Positions 8,432 to 16,883 of a stretch of DNA of 64,000 nt are shown here, in pieces. The notes under the pieces were generated by a model that was given only the letters and a program-made list of their open reading frames with translations, searched no databases and was not told the DNA's origin. Origin of the DNA: Rhodoblastus sp963736175 (lineage in GTDB: Bacteria > Pseudomonadota > Alphaproteobacteria > Rhizobiales > Beijerinckiaceae). Position 1 is the first letter of the stretch, and every line of letters begins with the position of its first letter. The translations under genes were made by a program, and so were the position numbers. The DNA lies in assembly GCA_963736175.1 (NCBI GenBank), contig CAVTNU010000002.1, forward strand, positions 62,001 to 126,000, given 5' to 3'.

Positions 8432-9361
8432 TTGAAAACCTTCATGTTTACCGTTCGTTCCGCCCTGCTCGCGGCCTTCTGCTTTTCTTCGCTAGTCTTC
8501 TGCAACGCGGCGCCGGCAAGCGCCGCGGTCAAGCTGACGATGGAATCAGGCGGTCAGAAACGCACCGCCACTGTGATCGAGCGCGGCCGGCTCAAACTGG
8601 CGCGGCGGCCGTTGATCATCGTGCTGCACAGCGCCAACAGCCATGGCGGGCGCGTACGCGGACGTCTGGGACTGGAGCAGGCCGCCAATTCGGCCAAGCC
8701 GTTCTTTGTCTATCCCGACGCGATCGACGGCCATTGGGGCGCGGCGGCGGGACCGGCCGCCGATCGCGATTTGACCTTCCTGCGCGATCTGGTCGCGCGG
8801 TTCGTCAACGAAGGAACGGTCGATAGGAAGAAAATCTTCATCGTCGGCCTGGGATCAGGCGGCGCTATGGCCTATCGAGCCGCTTGCGCGGGGTTAGGGC
8901 AGCCATTGGCGGGCCTTGCCATACTGCTGTCGAGCGCGCCCGCCGATCTCGCCGAATGCGCGCCGACACGGCCGACGGCCTATTTCGCAATCGTCGCCAC
9001 GGCCGATCCGCTGGCGCCTTTCGGCGGCGGCGCGACCAGCTTCAAGGACGCCAAATATGACGCGCTGTCGGGCGACGCGGCTTTGATGATTTTCGCCAAG
9101 GCGGCCGGCTGCGAAGCAAAGAAGGAGCCGACCCTCATTCCCGATCGCGACCCTTCCGATGGCACGCGGGCCTTCGTCGATCGGTTTTCCGGCTGCAAAG
9201 CGCCGGTAGAGCAGGTGAGGATCGAAGGTGGCGGCCATCACATTCCCGGTCGCCATCACGAATCGGGCGAGCGCGAACGCGCGTCCAACCTCGGGCCGAC
9301 CAACAATGACTTCGACGCTCCGCATTACGTCTGGGAATTCCTGCGACGCGCCGGAGCCTAG
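8432..9361 (+). CDS. Secreted alpha/beta-hydrolase, PHB-depolymerase/LpqC-like, with altered nucleophile motif
   Basis: A 309-aa protein with a Sec signal peptide (hydrophobic ALLAAFCFSSLVF, cleavage near APASAA, residue 32). The fold matches the poly(3-hydroxybutyrate) depolymerase/feruloyl-esterase (LpqC) family: PLIIVLHS near residue 60, VGLGSGG near 138-144, ADP with Asp192, and GGGHH with His269. In this family the elbow usually reads GLSNGG; here the Ser position is Gly141 and the next residue is Ser142, and the oxyanion Gly after VLH is Ser. Asp and His of the triad remain. It may be an inactive or altered esterase. It starts divergently from sdhC. Confidence 0.75.
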   Translation: MKTFMFTVRSALLAAFCFSSLVFCNAAPASAAVKLTMESGGQKRTATVIERGRLKLARRPLIIVLHSANSHGGRVRGRLGLEQAANSAKPFFVYPDAIDGHWGAAAGPAADRDLTFLRDLVARFVNEGTVDRKKIFIVGLGSGGAMAYRAACAGLGQPLAGLAILLSSAPADLAECAPTRPTAYFAIVATADPLAPFGGGATSFKDAKYDALSGDAALMIFAKAAGCEAKKEPTLIPDRDPSDGTRAFVDRFSGCKAPVEQVRIEGGGHHIPGRHHESGERERASNLGPTNNDFDAPHYVWEFLRRAGA

Positions 9362-9493
9362 CGTTCGATCCAGAAAAGTTGGGAGACGTTTTAGTCAGGA
9401 TCAAGTAGTTAAGCTCGAAACGCCGATGCTCGCTTCGCGGCAGGCGAATCGGGACGTTCGGGAAAACATGAGTGAGCGGCAGGAGAGCCGGGA

Positions 9494-9859
9494 ATGAAAA
9501 CAGCGCTTGTCGTCGACGATTCGGCCGTCATCCGCAAAGTGGCGGGCCGCATCTTCGAAATGTTCCGTTTTTCCGTGTCCGAAGCCGACGATGGGCGCAC
9601 GGCGCTGGAGGCCTGTTCGGTTTCGATGCCGGACCTCATTTTGCTCGACTGGAGCCTGCCGAATATGAATAGCATCGAGTTTTTGCGTGAATTGCGCAAA
9701 ATGCCCAATGGCGCCAAACCGAAAGTGGTTTATTGCGCTACTGAGAACGATCAATTGCAGATCGGACGGGCCATGCGCGCCGGCGCCGATGATTTTGTCA
9801 TGAAGCCCTTCGACAAGGAAATCCTCCAGGTCAAGCTGGAGGACATCGGGCTTCTCTAA
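9494..9859 (+). CDS. Single-domain CheY-like response regulator
   Basis: A stand-alone receiver domain (121 aa) without an output domain. Acidic pocket Asp8-Asp9, phospho-acceptor Asp52 in LLDWSLP, and Lys in FVMKPFD are present; the switch Thr/Ser region reads YCATEND. Such proteins act by protein-protein contact in phosphorelays or chemotaxis-like circuits. No kinase gene is adjacent, so the partner is unknown. An AGGAGAGCCGGGA stretch upstream serves as ribosome site. Confidence 0.9.
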   Translation: MKTALVVDDSAVIRKVAGRIFEMFRFSVSEADDGRTALEACSVSMPDLILLDWSLPNMNSIEFLRELRKMPNGAKPKVVYCATENDQLQIGRAMRAGADDFVMKPFDKEILQVKLEDIGLL

Positions 9860-9875
9860 AACGGCCGCCGCCAGT

Positions 9876-10226
9876 CTATTTGGCGGCGACGACGGCGATC
9901 TCGACCTTATATTGCGGCGCGACCAGTTTCGCCTCGATCGTGGCGCGCGCCGGTGCCCGCCCGGCGACGACCCATTTGTCCCATTCGCTGTTCATATCGG
10001 CGAATGTGGCGATATCGGCCAGATAGATTGTCGCCATCAGAATGCGCGTCTTGTCCGATCCCGCCTCCGCCAGCAGCGCGTCTATCGCGGCGAGAATTTC
10101 ACGGGTCTGATCCGCCACGCCGGCGCCGGCGGTCTTGTCGGCGACCTGGCCCGCCAGATAGACGGTGTCGCCGCGAACGACGCCCTGGCTCATGCGCGGA
10201 CCCGCGCCCAAACGCGTCAAATTCAT
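9876..10226 (-). CDS. RidA family (reactive intermediate/imine deaminase) protein
   Basis: A 116-aa YjgF/YER057c/UK114 protein, a trimeric cytosolic fold that hydrolyses reactive enamines/imines. Signature parts are VYLAGQVADK near residue 25, the QTREILAAIDALLAEAG helix and the PARATIEAKLVAPQYKVEIAVVA strand, where the family Arg is present. It stands alone, convergent with the receiver gene. Confidence 0.88.
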   Translation of the reverse strand: MNLTRLGAGPRMSQGVVRGDTVYLAGQVADKTAGAGVADQTREILAAIDALLAEAGSDKTRILMATIYLADIATFADMNSEWDKWVVAGRAPARATIEAKLVAPQYKVEIAVVAAK

Positions 10227-10348
10227 AAGACATTCCTTTTCTGGTTGGCGGAAATCCCGCTAAAATCGGCAAGATCTTCGCGGGGCGCGCATATGAACAA
10301 CAGCTTCAAGCGGGATTTGCCGGCCGCCGGCGGTCGGCAGGGACCGCA

Positions 10349-11191
10349 TCAGCGTTCGGCGAAGGCCTTTTCAATGACGTAATTGGCCGGATCGCCGCCG
10401 CTCCCCTCGCGGAAACCGCACTTTTCCAACATGTTGCGCAGATCTTCGAGCATGCCGGGGCTGCCGCACAGCATGACGCGGTCGTCCTGCGGATTGATGA
10501 CCGGCTGGCCGAGATCGGCGAACAGCTTGCCGTTTTCAATGAGGTCGGTGATGCGGCCCTGATGGACATAGGGTTCGCGGGTGACCGTGGGGTAGTGGAT
10601 CAGTTTTTGCCGCGCGATGTCGCCGAAATATTCATTGGCCTTCACGCCGGCGACCAGATCGAGCCCATATTTCAGCTCGGCGATCTCGCGGCAGCCATGC
10701 ACCAGGATCAGGTGGTCGTAGAGATCATAAACCTCCGGATCCTTGACGATGGCGGCGAAGGGCGCGATGCCGGTGCCGGTGGCCAGCATATAAAGCCGCT
10801 TTCCGGGCAACAGGCTGGGTTGCACCAAAGTTCCGGTCGGCTTGCGGCCGACGAGCACGGTGTCGCCGACTGTGATATGCTGCAATCGCGAGGTGAGCGG
10901 GCCGTCCGGAACCTTGATCGAATAGAATTCCAGATCGTCCTCGTAATTGGCGCTGGCCATCGAATAGGCGCGCAACAATGGCTTGCCGTCGACTTCCAGA
11001 CCGATCATGGCGAATTGGCCGGAAACGAAACGAAAGCTCGGATCGCGCGTGGTTTTGAAACGGAACAGCCGATCCGTGTAGTGCTCGACTTCCAGCACGG
11101 TCTCGCGGTTGAAGGCGCCGGCGCTCTTGGCCGGGGCCTTGGGCGCGTCGGCCCGCGGCGCGGGCGCTTTCTGCAAAGCCGTCTTGCTCAT
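10349..11191 (-). CDS. fpr: Ferredoxin-NADP(+) reductase
   Basis: FAD enzyme (280 aa) exchanging electrons between NADPH and ferredoxin/flavodoxin. FAD binding is shown by LLRAYSMAS near residue 95, NADP binding by MLATGTGIAPFAAIV and LVHGCREIAELKY, and the end by the YVIEKAFAE tail of the bacterial type. Typical proteins start around FNRETVLEV; this one has an Ala/Pro/Lys-rich N-terminal extension of about 30 residues. GGAG nine bases upstream favours the ATG at 11191 over that at 11206. Confidence 0.93.
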   Translation of the reverse strand: MSKTALQKAPAPRADAPKAPAKSAGAFNRETVLEVEHYTDRLFRFKTTRDPSFRFVSGQFAMIGLEVDGKPLLRAYSMASANYEDDLEFYSIKVPDGPLTSRLQHITVGDTVLVGRKPTGTLVQPSLLPGKRLYMLATGTGIAPFAAIVKDPEVYDLYDHLILVHGCREIAELKYGLDLVAGVKANEYFGDIARQKLIHYPTVTREPYVHQGRITDLIENGKLFADLGQPVINPQDDRVMLCGSPGMLEDLRNMLEKCGFREGSGGDPANYVIEKAFAER

Positions 11192-11206
11192 CGTCTTCGT
11201 CTCCAT

Positions 11207-11679
11207 AATCCGTCTTTGCAGCTTCCGCGGCCCTTTGCGATCCTATCGCGGCGCCGCGTCCAGCTCAGAAAAGTGAAATCGCGCCACCCTATACAGGATC
11301 ACCGGGGCGCTTGTCGCCTGCGGACTTCGCGTTCGCCATCGCCCGCCCGGGCTTTGCTCGAACCGTCCGCTCAGGAGGGCGCGAAACGCCAGCGACGCAT
11401 TGCGGACTCATCAGAACATTCCGGTCCCGGTACAATCGGAACTAACGCCCTCATCGCTATTTCGCCGGGCGAGCCAAAAAAGTCTAGCAAATTTTTGTTA
11501 CTTTGACGCATGGCCCTGTTTAGGTGCATGTTTTTATCTAAAAAGTTAGATAATATTTCAATAATATATGGGCGATGGGCGCCGCCGCCGCCGCCGAAAA
11601 TTTTGTCGCGACGGCGGCGGCGCGCGAGATTGGCTCGACAATGGAGTCCGGCGCCGGCAAAATCGCGGCGGAGGATCCC
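11207..11679. promoter_or_regulatory. Divergent promoter region fpr / SDR with AT-rich patch
   Basis: A 473-base gene-free gap. Bases about 11480-11565 are markedly AT-rich in an otherwise GC-rich window and contain the palindrome at 11534-11553. No ORF with convincing coding character was found in the remainder. Confidence 0.5.
11534..11553. promoter_or_regulatory. Possible operator palindrome TTATCTAA-N4-TTAGATAA
   Basis: Perfect eight-base inverted repeat with a four-base spacer, in the AT-rich patch 127 bases upstream of the SDR start. Size and symmetry suit a dimeric helix-turn-helix regulator; no regulator gene is adjacent. Confidence 0.45.
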
Positions 11680-12459
11680 ATGAATCTGTTCGACTTGAAA
11701 AATCGCGTCGCCGTCGTCACCGGCGGCAATGGCGGCATTGGCCTTGGCATGGCTATGGGTCTGGCCGGGGCGGGCTGCGCCGTGTCGATCTGGGGCCGCA
11801 ACGCCGAAAAGAATCAAGCGGCGCTGGCGAAGCTCAAGGCCAGCGGCGCGCCGGCGCAAGCGCTTGTCTGCGATGTCGCCGACCCCAAAAGCGTCGAGAA
11901 GGCCTACGCCGCCACGCTCGACGCGTTCGGACGGATCGACGGTTGTTTCGCCAACGCCGGCGTCGGCGGGGGCGGCCGGCGCGGCTTCATCGATCGAACG
12001 GACGAGGAATGGCGCGCCATGTTTTCGATCAACCTCGACGGCGTGTTTCATACGTTCCGCCCGATCGCCCGGCATATGGTGGAGCGGGCGCAAAAGGGCG
12101 ACGCGTTTGGCCGTCTGGTCGCCACGTCCAGCATGGCCTCATTGTTTGGCACGGCGCGCAACGAACATTATGCGGCGACCAAGGCCGCCGTGAACGCGCT
12201 GATCCGCGCGCTGGGCGTCGAACACGCCCGCTACGGCGTCACCGCCAACGCGATCCTGCCGGGATGGATCGCCTCGGAGATGACGGACCCGCTGTTTCAC
12301 AACGAAAAGTTCGTGGAAAACGTCATGCCGCGCATCCCCATGCGCCGGTTCGGCAAGCCGGAGGATTTCGCCGGCATCGCCGTCTATCTGATGAGCGACG
12401 CCTCGTCCTACCAAACGGCCGATTGCATCGTCATCGACGGCGGCTACACGGCGTTTTGA
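11680..12459 (+). CDS. SDR family oxidoreductase
   Basis: Short-chain dehydrogenase/reductase (259 aa). It has the cofactor motif TGGNGGIGLG near residue 15, CFANAG in place of NNAG, the catalytic Ser in TSSMAS and the YAATK catalytic Tyr/Lys pair, and a C-terminal IDGGYTAF typical of FabG-like classical SDRs. GGAGG seven bases before the ATG at 11680 fixes the start; the open frame extends to 11575 but without a ribosome site. Substrate unknown. Confidence 0.88.
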   Translation: MNLFDLKNRVAVVTGGNGGIGLGMAMGLAGAGCAVSIWGRNAEKNQAALAKLKASGAPAQALVCDVADPKSVEKAYAATLDAFGRIDGCFANAGVGGGGRRGFIDRTDEEWRAMFSINLDGVFHTFRPIARHMVERAQKGDAFGRLVATSSMASLFGTARNEHYAATKAAVNALIRALGVEHARYGVTANAILPGWIASEMTDPLFHNEKFVENVMPRIPMRRFGKPEDFAGIAVYLMSDASSYQTADCIVIDGGYTAF

Positions 12460-12541
12460 AATCGGCGGACGGCCGGGGCTGGGCGGCGGACAAGCGCGCA
12501 ATCCGCTCGGCCGTCGGTTCTTGACGTCGGCCTTTGTCGCT

Positions 12542-13204
12542 TCAGGCCGTCTTTTCCATGCGCGCCAGCGTGAACAGACCGAACGGGGCGATCTTGCGTC
12601 GTTCAACCAGCCGCATGCGCGGATGAGCGGCGACCCAGTCGCCCAGCACCGCCCAGGGAAATTCCGGGCGCCAGCCGAGCGAGGCGGAGTTTTTGCCGAG
12701 CCAGCGCTCGATTGCCGCGATGGGACCGCTTTCGGCGCCGACGTGATTGACCAGAACGATCTCGCCGCCGGGTTTGACCACCCGCGCCAGTTCGTCGAGC
12801 GTCGCTTGCGGATCGGGAACCACGGTCAGCACATAGGGCGCGACGACGGCGTCGAAGTGGCCGTCGGGGAAGGCGAGCCGCATGGCGTCCATCACCACCA
12901 GTCCCGCGACGTTGCCAAGGCTTTCGCGCCGGACGCGTTCATGGGCGCGTCGCAGCATCGGCTCCGACAGATCGACGCCGACGAGGCGGGTCGACTTGCC
13001 GAACATCGGCAGCTCCAGGCCGGTGCCGACGCCGACGTCAAGCACAAGGCCGCCGGCCCGTTCGGCGGCGGCGGCCGCGGCGCGCCGGCCTGGGGCCATG
13101 ATCGCGGCGAAGACCAGATCGTAGAACGGCGCCCAACGCGCGTAGGCTTCTTCGACGTGGGCGTTTTCGATTACGGCGATGTCCGGCGTAGTCGGCGCGC
13201 TCAT
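12542..13204 (-). CDS. pmtA: Phosphatidylethanolamine N-methyltransferase, Rhizobium/Rhodobacter-type
   Basis: SAM-dependent methyltransferase (220 aa) making phosphatidylcholine from phosphatidylethanolamine. The order YARWAPFYDLVF, LDVGVGTGLELPMF (SAM motif I), GVDLSEPMLRRAHERV, VVMDAMRLAFPDGHFDAVVAPYVL and LVNHVGAESG followed by LGWRPEFPW closely follows the Sinorhizobium PmtA pattern rather than generic UbiE. It overlaps the mnmA stop by four bases (ATGA) and is the second gene of that operon. Confidence 0.88.
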   Translation of the reverse strand: MSAPTTPDIAVIENAHVEEAYARWAPFYDLVFAAIMAPGRRAAAAAAERAGGLVLDVGVGTGLELPMFGKSTRLVGVDLSEPMLRRAHERVRRESLGNVAGLVVMDAMRLAFPDGHFDAVVAPYVLTVVPDPQATLDELARVVKPGGEIVLVNHVGAESGPIAAIERWLGKNSASLGWRPEFPWAVLGDWVAAHPRMRLVERRKIAPFGLFTLARMEKTA

Positions 13205-14409
13205 GCCAGCGCGCTCCTCGGCGCGCCGCGCGCGGGCGGCGTCGACGCCAGCGCATAGGCGGACTGGACCTCGCGGATGAAGCCGCCGCCGAGAATGCGC
13301 GCGCGCGGTCCGGCGTTTTCATAAAATACGCAGGCCTGACCGGGCGAAACCCCCGTCTCTTCGGCGACGAATTCGACCCGCGCCTCGTCGCCGCTCGCTT
13401 CCAGCAGGGCCGGCGCTGGCGCGCGCGTTGAGCGCACCCGCACGGCGATTTCACTGTATTTCGCCTTGGCGGCCTCGCCCGAACCGATCCAGTTGACTTC
13501 GCGCAGCAGCACGGCCTTGGTCGCCAGCGCTTCGCGCGGGCCGACAATCACCTGGGCCCGCGTCGCGTCGATCCGCACGACGTAGAGCGGTTCGGCGGCG
13601 CTTGCGCCCGTCGCTCCAAGGCCGAGTCCGCGCCTTTGGCCGACCGTGTAATGCAGAACGCCGGCGTGGCGCCCCAATACGCGCCCGTCGACATGGATGA
13701 TGTCGCCGGGATTGGCGGCGCGCGGGGCGAGTTTTTCGACAACGTCGCTGTAGCGCCCGGTCGGCACGAAACAAATGTCCTGGCTGTCGGCCTTTTCGGC
13801 GATGGCGAGACCGAAGCGTCTGGCGTGCTCGCGGACCTCCGGCTTACTCATTTCGCCGAGCGGAAAGCGCAGCAGCGCCAATTGGTCGCGCGTTGTGGCG
13901 AACAGGAAGTAGCTTTGGTCGCGGTCGGCGTCCAACGCGCGGTAGAGCGCGCGCCCGCCCTCGCCGTCGGGGCGCGAAGCGATGTAATGGCCGGTCGCCA
14001 GCGCGTCCGCGCCGAGATCGCGCGCGGTGTCGAACAGGTCCGTGAATTTGATCTGCTGATTACAGGTCACGCAGGGAATCGGCGTTTCGCCGTCGGCGTA
14101 GGACTGTGCGAATACGTCGATAACTTTCTGCTGGAAGCGGCTCTCGTAATCGAGCACGTAATGAGGAATGCCCAATCGTTCGGCGACAAGGCGCGCGTCG
14201 TGAATGTCCTGGCCGGCGCAACAGGAGCCGGCCCGATGCACGGCGGCGCCATGATCGTAAAGCTGCAACGTCACGCCGACGACGTCATAGCCCTCTTCTT
14301 TCAGCAGGGCGGCCACGACCGAAGAATCGACGCCGCCGGACATCGCCACGACGACGCGCGTCTGCGCCGGCGGCTTTGGCAAATCCAGGCTGTTGAGCAT
14401 TGCGTTCAT
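13201..14409 (-). CDS. mnmA: tRNA-specific 2-thiouridylase
   Basis: MnmA (402 aa) thiolates U34 of tRNA Lys/Glu/Gln. The PP-loop AMSGGVDSSVVAALL is near residue 22; the catalytic Cys pair lies in IPCVTCNQQIKF and QDICFVPTG; the GHY segment and GQRRGLGLG follow. The start is the ATG at 14409 (MNAMLNS); an alternative ATG is three codons in. The open frame continues upstream to 14568 but lacks family similarity there. It is cotranscribed with pmtA. Confidence 0.95.
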   Translation of the reverse strand: MNAMLNSLDLPKPPAQTRVVVAMSGGVDSSVVAALLKEEGYDVVGVTLQLYDHGAAVHRAGSCCAGQDIHDARLVAERLGIPHYVLDYESRFQQKVIDVFAQSYADGETPIPCVTCNQQIKFTDLFDTARDLGADALATGHYIASRPDGEGGRALYRALDADRDQSYFLFATTRDQLALLRFPLGEMSKPEVREHARRFGLAIAEKADSQDICFVPTGRYSDVVEKLAPRAANPGDIIHVDGRVLGRHAGVLHYTVGQRRGLGLGATGASAAEPLYVVRIDATRAQVIVGPREALATKAVLLREVNWIGSGEAAKAKYSEIAVRVRSTRAPAPALLEASGDEARVEFVAEETGVSPGQACVFYENAGPRARILGGGFIREVQSAYALASTPPARGAPRSALA

Positions 14410-14832
14410 TGAATGGCGGCGTTCCAACCAAGGCTGAGCCGAAAACGGCGGGGCGCGATTAAGAGTGGATCGACCCAATCTATCGCCAAAAAATGGCGAG
14501 CGGACGAAAAAATGATCGGCCTCAAGCAAAAGGCCTTCACCTTTACGGCGGATGGGCGGCCAATTCAACGTAATTTCAAAATTTTCCGTTCACTTGAAGG
14601 CTTTGGCTCGCCGCCGCCGGGCGCCGCGCCGCGCAAACATGGTTAACATTTGCGCCGCTTCTGTATCGAACGGATACATTCCTGTGGCGAAAATAAGGAT
14701 TTGGCAATAATTGAACGACTTAACAAGTGGTTATATGAATAATCCCGGCATTCGGCTTAGGCGTTTCTTAAGCCAACCCGTTTAGCCTCGCTCGCATAGT
14801 AAAGGGTCCGTCGAGTAACGCGAGTAACGAGC
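14410..14832. promoter_or_regulatory. Divergent mnmA/sciP intergenic region with CtrA-type sites
   Basis: A gene-free 423-base gap. Three sequences resembling the CtrA recognition site occur: ATGGTTAA (reverse of TTAACCAT) at 14639-14646, TTAA-N7-TTAT at 14720-14734 and TTAG-N7-TTAA at 14757-14771, the last two 113 to 62 bases before sciP. In Caulobacter sciP is activated by CtrA, so the cluster fits established wiring. Confidence 0.6.
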
Positions 14833-15108
14833 ATGACCGAGCCTCACCGCCCGAGGGTAAAATATGTCATCGGGCCAGATGGCAGTCCCCTGACGATTGC
14901 TGATTTGCCGCCTTCTTCCACGAAGCGGTGGGTGATCCGGAGGAAAGCCGAAGTCGTCGCCGCCGTGCGCGGCGGCCTATTGTCGCTGGAAGAAGCGTGC
15001 AGCCGCTATACGCTGACCGTCGACGAATTCCTGTCCTGGCAAATGTCGATCGATCAACATGGCCTGGCGGGCTTGCGGACGACGCGTCTCCAGCAATACC
15101 GCATGTAA
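14833..15108 (+). CDS. sciP: SciP-type CtrA inhibitor (DUF1153)
   Basis: A 91-aa DUF1153 helix-turn-helix protein. In Caulobacter SciP binds CtrA and blocks transcription of CtrA-activated genes in G1. Family features are VKYVIGPDGSPLTIADLPP at the start, KRWVIRRKAEVVAAVRGGLLSLEEACSRY in the middle and WQ near the end. It lies 2.3 kb upstream of ctrA and is followed by an intrinsic terminator, so it is a single-gene unit. Confidence 0.9.
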   Translation: MTEPHRPRVKYVIGPDGSPLTIADLPPSSTKRWVIRRKAEVVAAVRGGLLSLEEACSRYTLTVDEFLSWQMSIDQHGLAGLRTTRLQQYRM

Positions 15109-15160
15109 TCAAGCAGCCTCCATAGCAGGAGACGGCGCGAGGAATCTGCATCCGGATTGA

Positions 15161-15191
15161 CGCCGGCCCTGTAACACGGGCCGGCGTTTTT
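15161..15191 (+). terminator. Intrinsic terminator of sciP
   Basis: Stem CGCCGGCCC/GGGCCGGCG with an eight-base loop, followed by five T, 52 bases past the sciP stop. Confidence 0.85.
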
Positions 15192-15222
15192 CGTTTTCCG
15201 GAGGGTTCGGCGCGCGCCGCGA

Positions 15223-16242
15223 TCAGTCGTTCGGCTTTTTCTCGGCGGGCGGCGGCGCGGCTTGTCCTTCATGGTGGTGGTGAATGGCCTCGGCGAGCTG
15301 GCGTCGCTCGAACAGGGAAATCGTCACCATAGCGAAAGCCAGTGGAATCAGGAGATACAACAAGCGGAAGACCAGCAGCGCGGCAAGAACCGTCGGCTGC
15401 GGCGCGCCGGGCGTGGCGTGAATGAAAACTAGCTCAAAAACGCCAAGGCCGCCCGGCGCGTTGGAGGCGAGCGCGGCCGAAAAGGACGCGAGAAAAATTG
15501 TCAAAATCGCGAAAAATCCCGGATTGCAAGACGCCGGCAAGACAAAATAGATGATTCCGGCGGCGCCCAGGAGTTCCATCGGCGCAGCGATCAACTGGCG
15601 CGCCGTGATGTCGAGATGCGGATATTCGATGCGAAAGCCGCCCAGGATCAACGGCGGCAGGCGAAAGGCCAAGCCGAGCACATAGGCGGCGACAAAGGCC
15701 AGGCAGGAAAAGCCAAAAATCCGCGCCGTCGATCGATTGGTCAGCAATTCCGGCAACATGCCGTGCAAGCGGTGCAATTGCGCCGGTTCGAGCACCAGCG
15801 CCAGTCCGCCGAGCAACAGCTCGCCGAGCACGAACGTGAAGGAGCACAACGCCACCAGAATCGCGATCTGCGCTGCGCTCAGGCCCTTGGATCGATAGGC
15901 GCGGTAGCGCACCATCGCGCCGGAAAACACCGACGCGCCGATGTTGTGCGAGAGAGCGTAGGTGGTGAAGGAGCAGGCGGCGATAAAGCGCCACGAAATA
16001 TGTTTGACGCCCAGATGCAGCAACGCGATGCGGTCGTACCAGGCCAGCGCCGCATAGGCGACCAGCGTCGCGCCGATCGCCAGGATAAACTGACGGGCGC
16101 TTATCGCCTTGAGCGCGGCCCAAACGCTCGGGCCGATCGATTGGCCTTGCAGCTCTCGATAGAGCAGGAAAAATGAGACGCCAACCGCGATGAAGCCGAC
16201 CGCCGGCCAAATATAATCGAGGTTGCGTTTGACGAAGTCCAT
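15223..16242 (-). CDS. Lysylphosphatidylglycerol synthase TM-region/UPF0104 membrane protein
   Basis: A 339-aa integral membrane protein with about eight hydrophobic segments, of the family that includes the flippase part of MprF and YbhN. The best signatures are FTTYALSHNIGASVFSGAMVRYRAYRSKGLS and the ASNAPGGLGVFE block near residue 265. There is no cytosolic synthase domain, so it should move or flip a lipid or terpenoid rather than aminoacylate one. The tail is charged and His/Pro-rich. The ATG at 16242 follows a GAGAGG ribosome site; the open frame extends further upstream without family likeness. Confidence 0.82.
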   Translation of the reverse strand: MDFVKRNLDYIWPAVGFIAVGVSFFLLYRELQGQSIGPSVWAALKAISARQFILAIGATLVAYAALAWYDRIALLHLGVKHISWRFIAACSFTTYALSHNIGASVFSGAMVRYRAYRSKGLSAAQIAILVALCSFTFVLGELLLGGLALVLEPAQLHRLHGMLPELLTNRSTARIFGFSCLAFVAAYVLGLAFRLPPLILGGFRIEYPHLDITARQLIAAPMELLGAAGIIYFVLPASCNPGFFAILTIFLASFSAALASNAPGGLGVFELVFIHATPGAPQPTVLAALLVFRLLYLLIPLAFAMVTISLFERRQLAEAIHHHHEGQAAPPPAEKKPND

Positions 16243-16440
16243 GATCCTCTCACGCCTTGCCGGGGATCGGCCCCCCGAACGAGGCAAACAGATCATGCTT
16301 CCATTGCTACAGCGCGTGCGCTTACGCAAGTGCGGATATTCGCCATCGACGAATTGCCAGCGACTGAATAGGTTATTTGACAGGAAAACAATTTAAAACA
16401 GCCGTTTGGCCGGCCGACAGGCCCTTCGGCGAGCGCGAAA

Positions 16441-16463
16441 ACGCCGGAATGTCCGGCGTTTTT
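16441..16463 (-). terminator. Intrinsic terminator of fliJ (bidirectional)
   Basis: Stem ACGCCGGA/TCCGGCGT with a three-base loop and T runs on both strands, 13 bases past the fliJ stop. Confidence 0.8.
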
Positions 16464-16475
16464 GCATGGCGTCGT

Positions 16476-16883
16476 TCAGGCGCGCGCGCCGCGCATGGCG
16501 CCGGCGGCGATTACGCTCGCGTCCCGCATCATGTCGGGCAGCCGATCGACGCCCTTTTCGCGACCCTCGAGACTCTGCGCTTTCACAAGCTCGGCGCTGG
16601 CCTGTTCGAAAAGCTCCTTGGCTTCGTCGAGCTGGACTTTGAGTTCATCGGCCGAATGACGCAAATTGTCGCGTCTGGTCCGGGCCGCCCGGGCGTAGGT
16701 TGGATAAGCGAAATGGTTGGGATCGCTCAAGCCCGCTCGTTGTTCCTCGGCGGCGATTTCGCGATCGAGATCGCCCGCCATCCGGTTGAACTCGGATATC
16801 ATCATTTCGATTTGCGCGACGCGGCGGCGCTTTTCTTCCGCCTGGAATCGCTTGAGCCGGACAAGAGTATCCCGCGACTTCAT
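16476..16883 (-). CDS. fliJ: FliJ-like flagellar export chaperone
   Basis: A 135-aa, highly charged, long-helix protein beginning MKSRDTLVRLKRFQAEEKRRRVAQIE, the FliJ start pattern, with heptad-like spacing through residue 110. FliJ is the coiled-coil stalk that links the FliI ATPase to the export gate. In many Hyphomicrobiales fliJ lies divergent from ctrA beside fliI; here fliI is absent and a lipid-flippase-like gene follows. Either the partner genes are elsewhere or this is a relic of a lost flagellum. Confidence 0.72.
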   Translation of the reverse strand: MKSRDTLVRLKRFQAEEKRRRVAQIEMMISEFNRMAGDLDREIAAEEQRAGLSDPNHFAYPTYARAARTRRDNLRHSADELKVQLDEAKELFEQASAELVKAQSLEGREKGVDRLPDMMRDASVIAAGAMRGARA

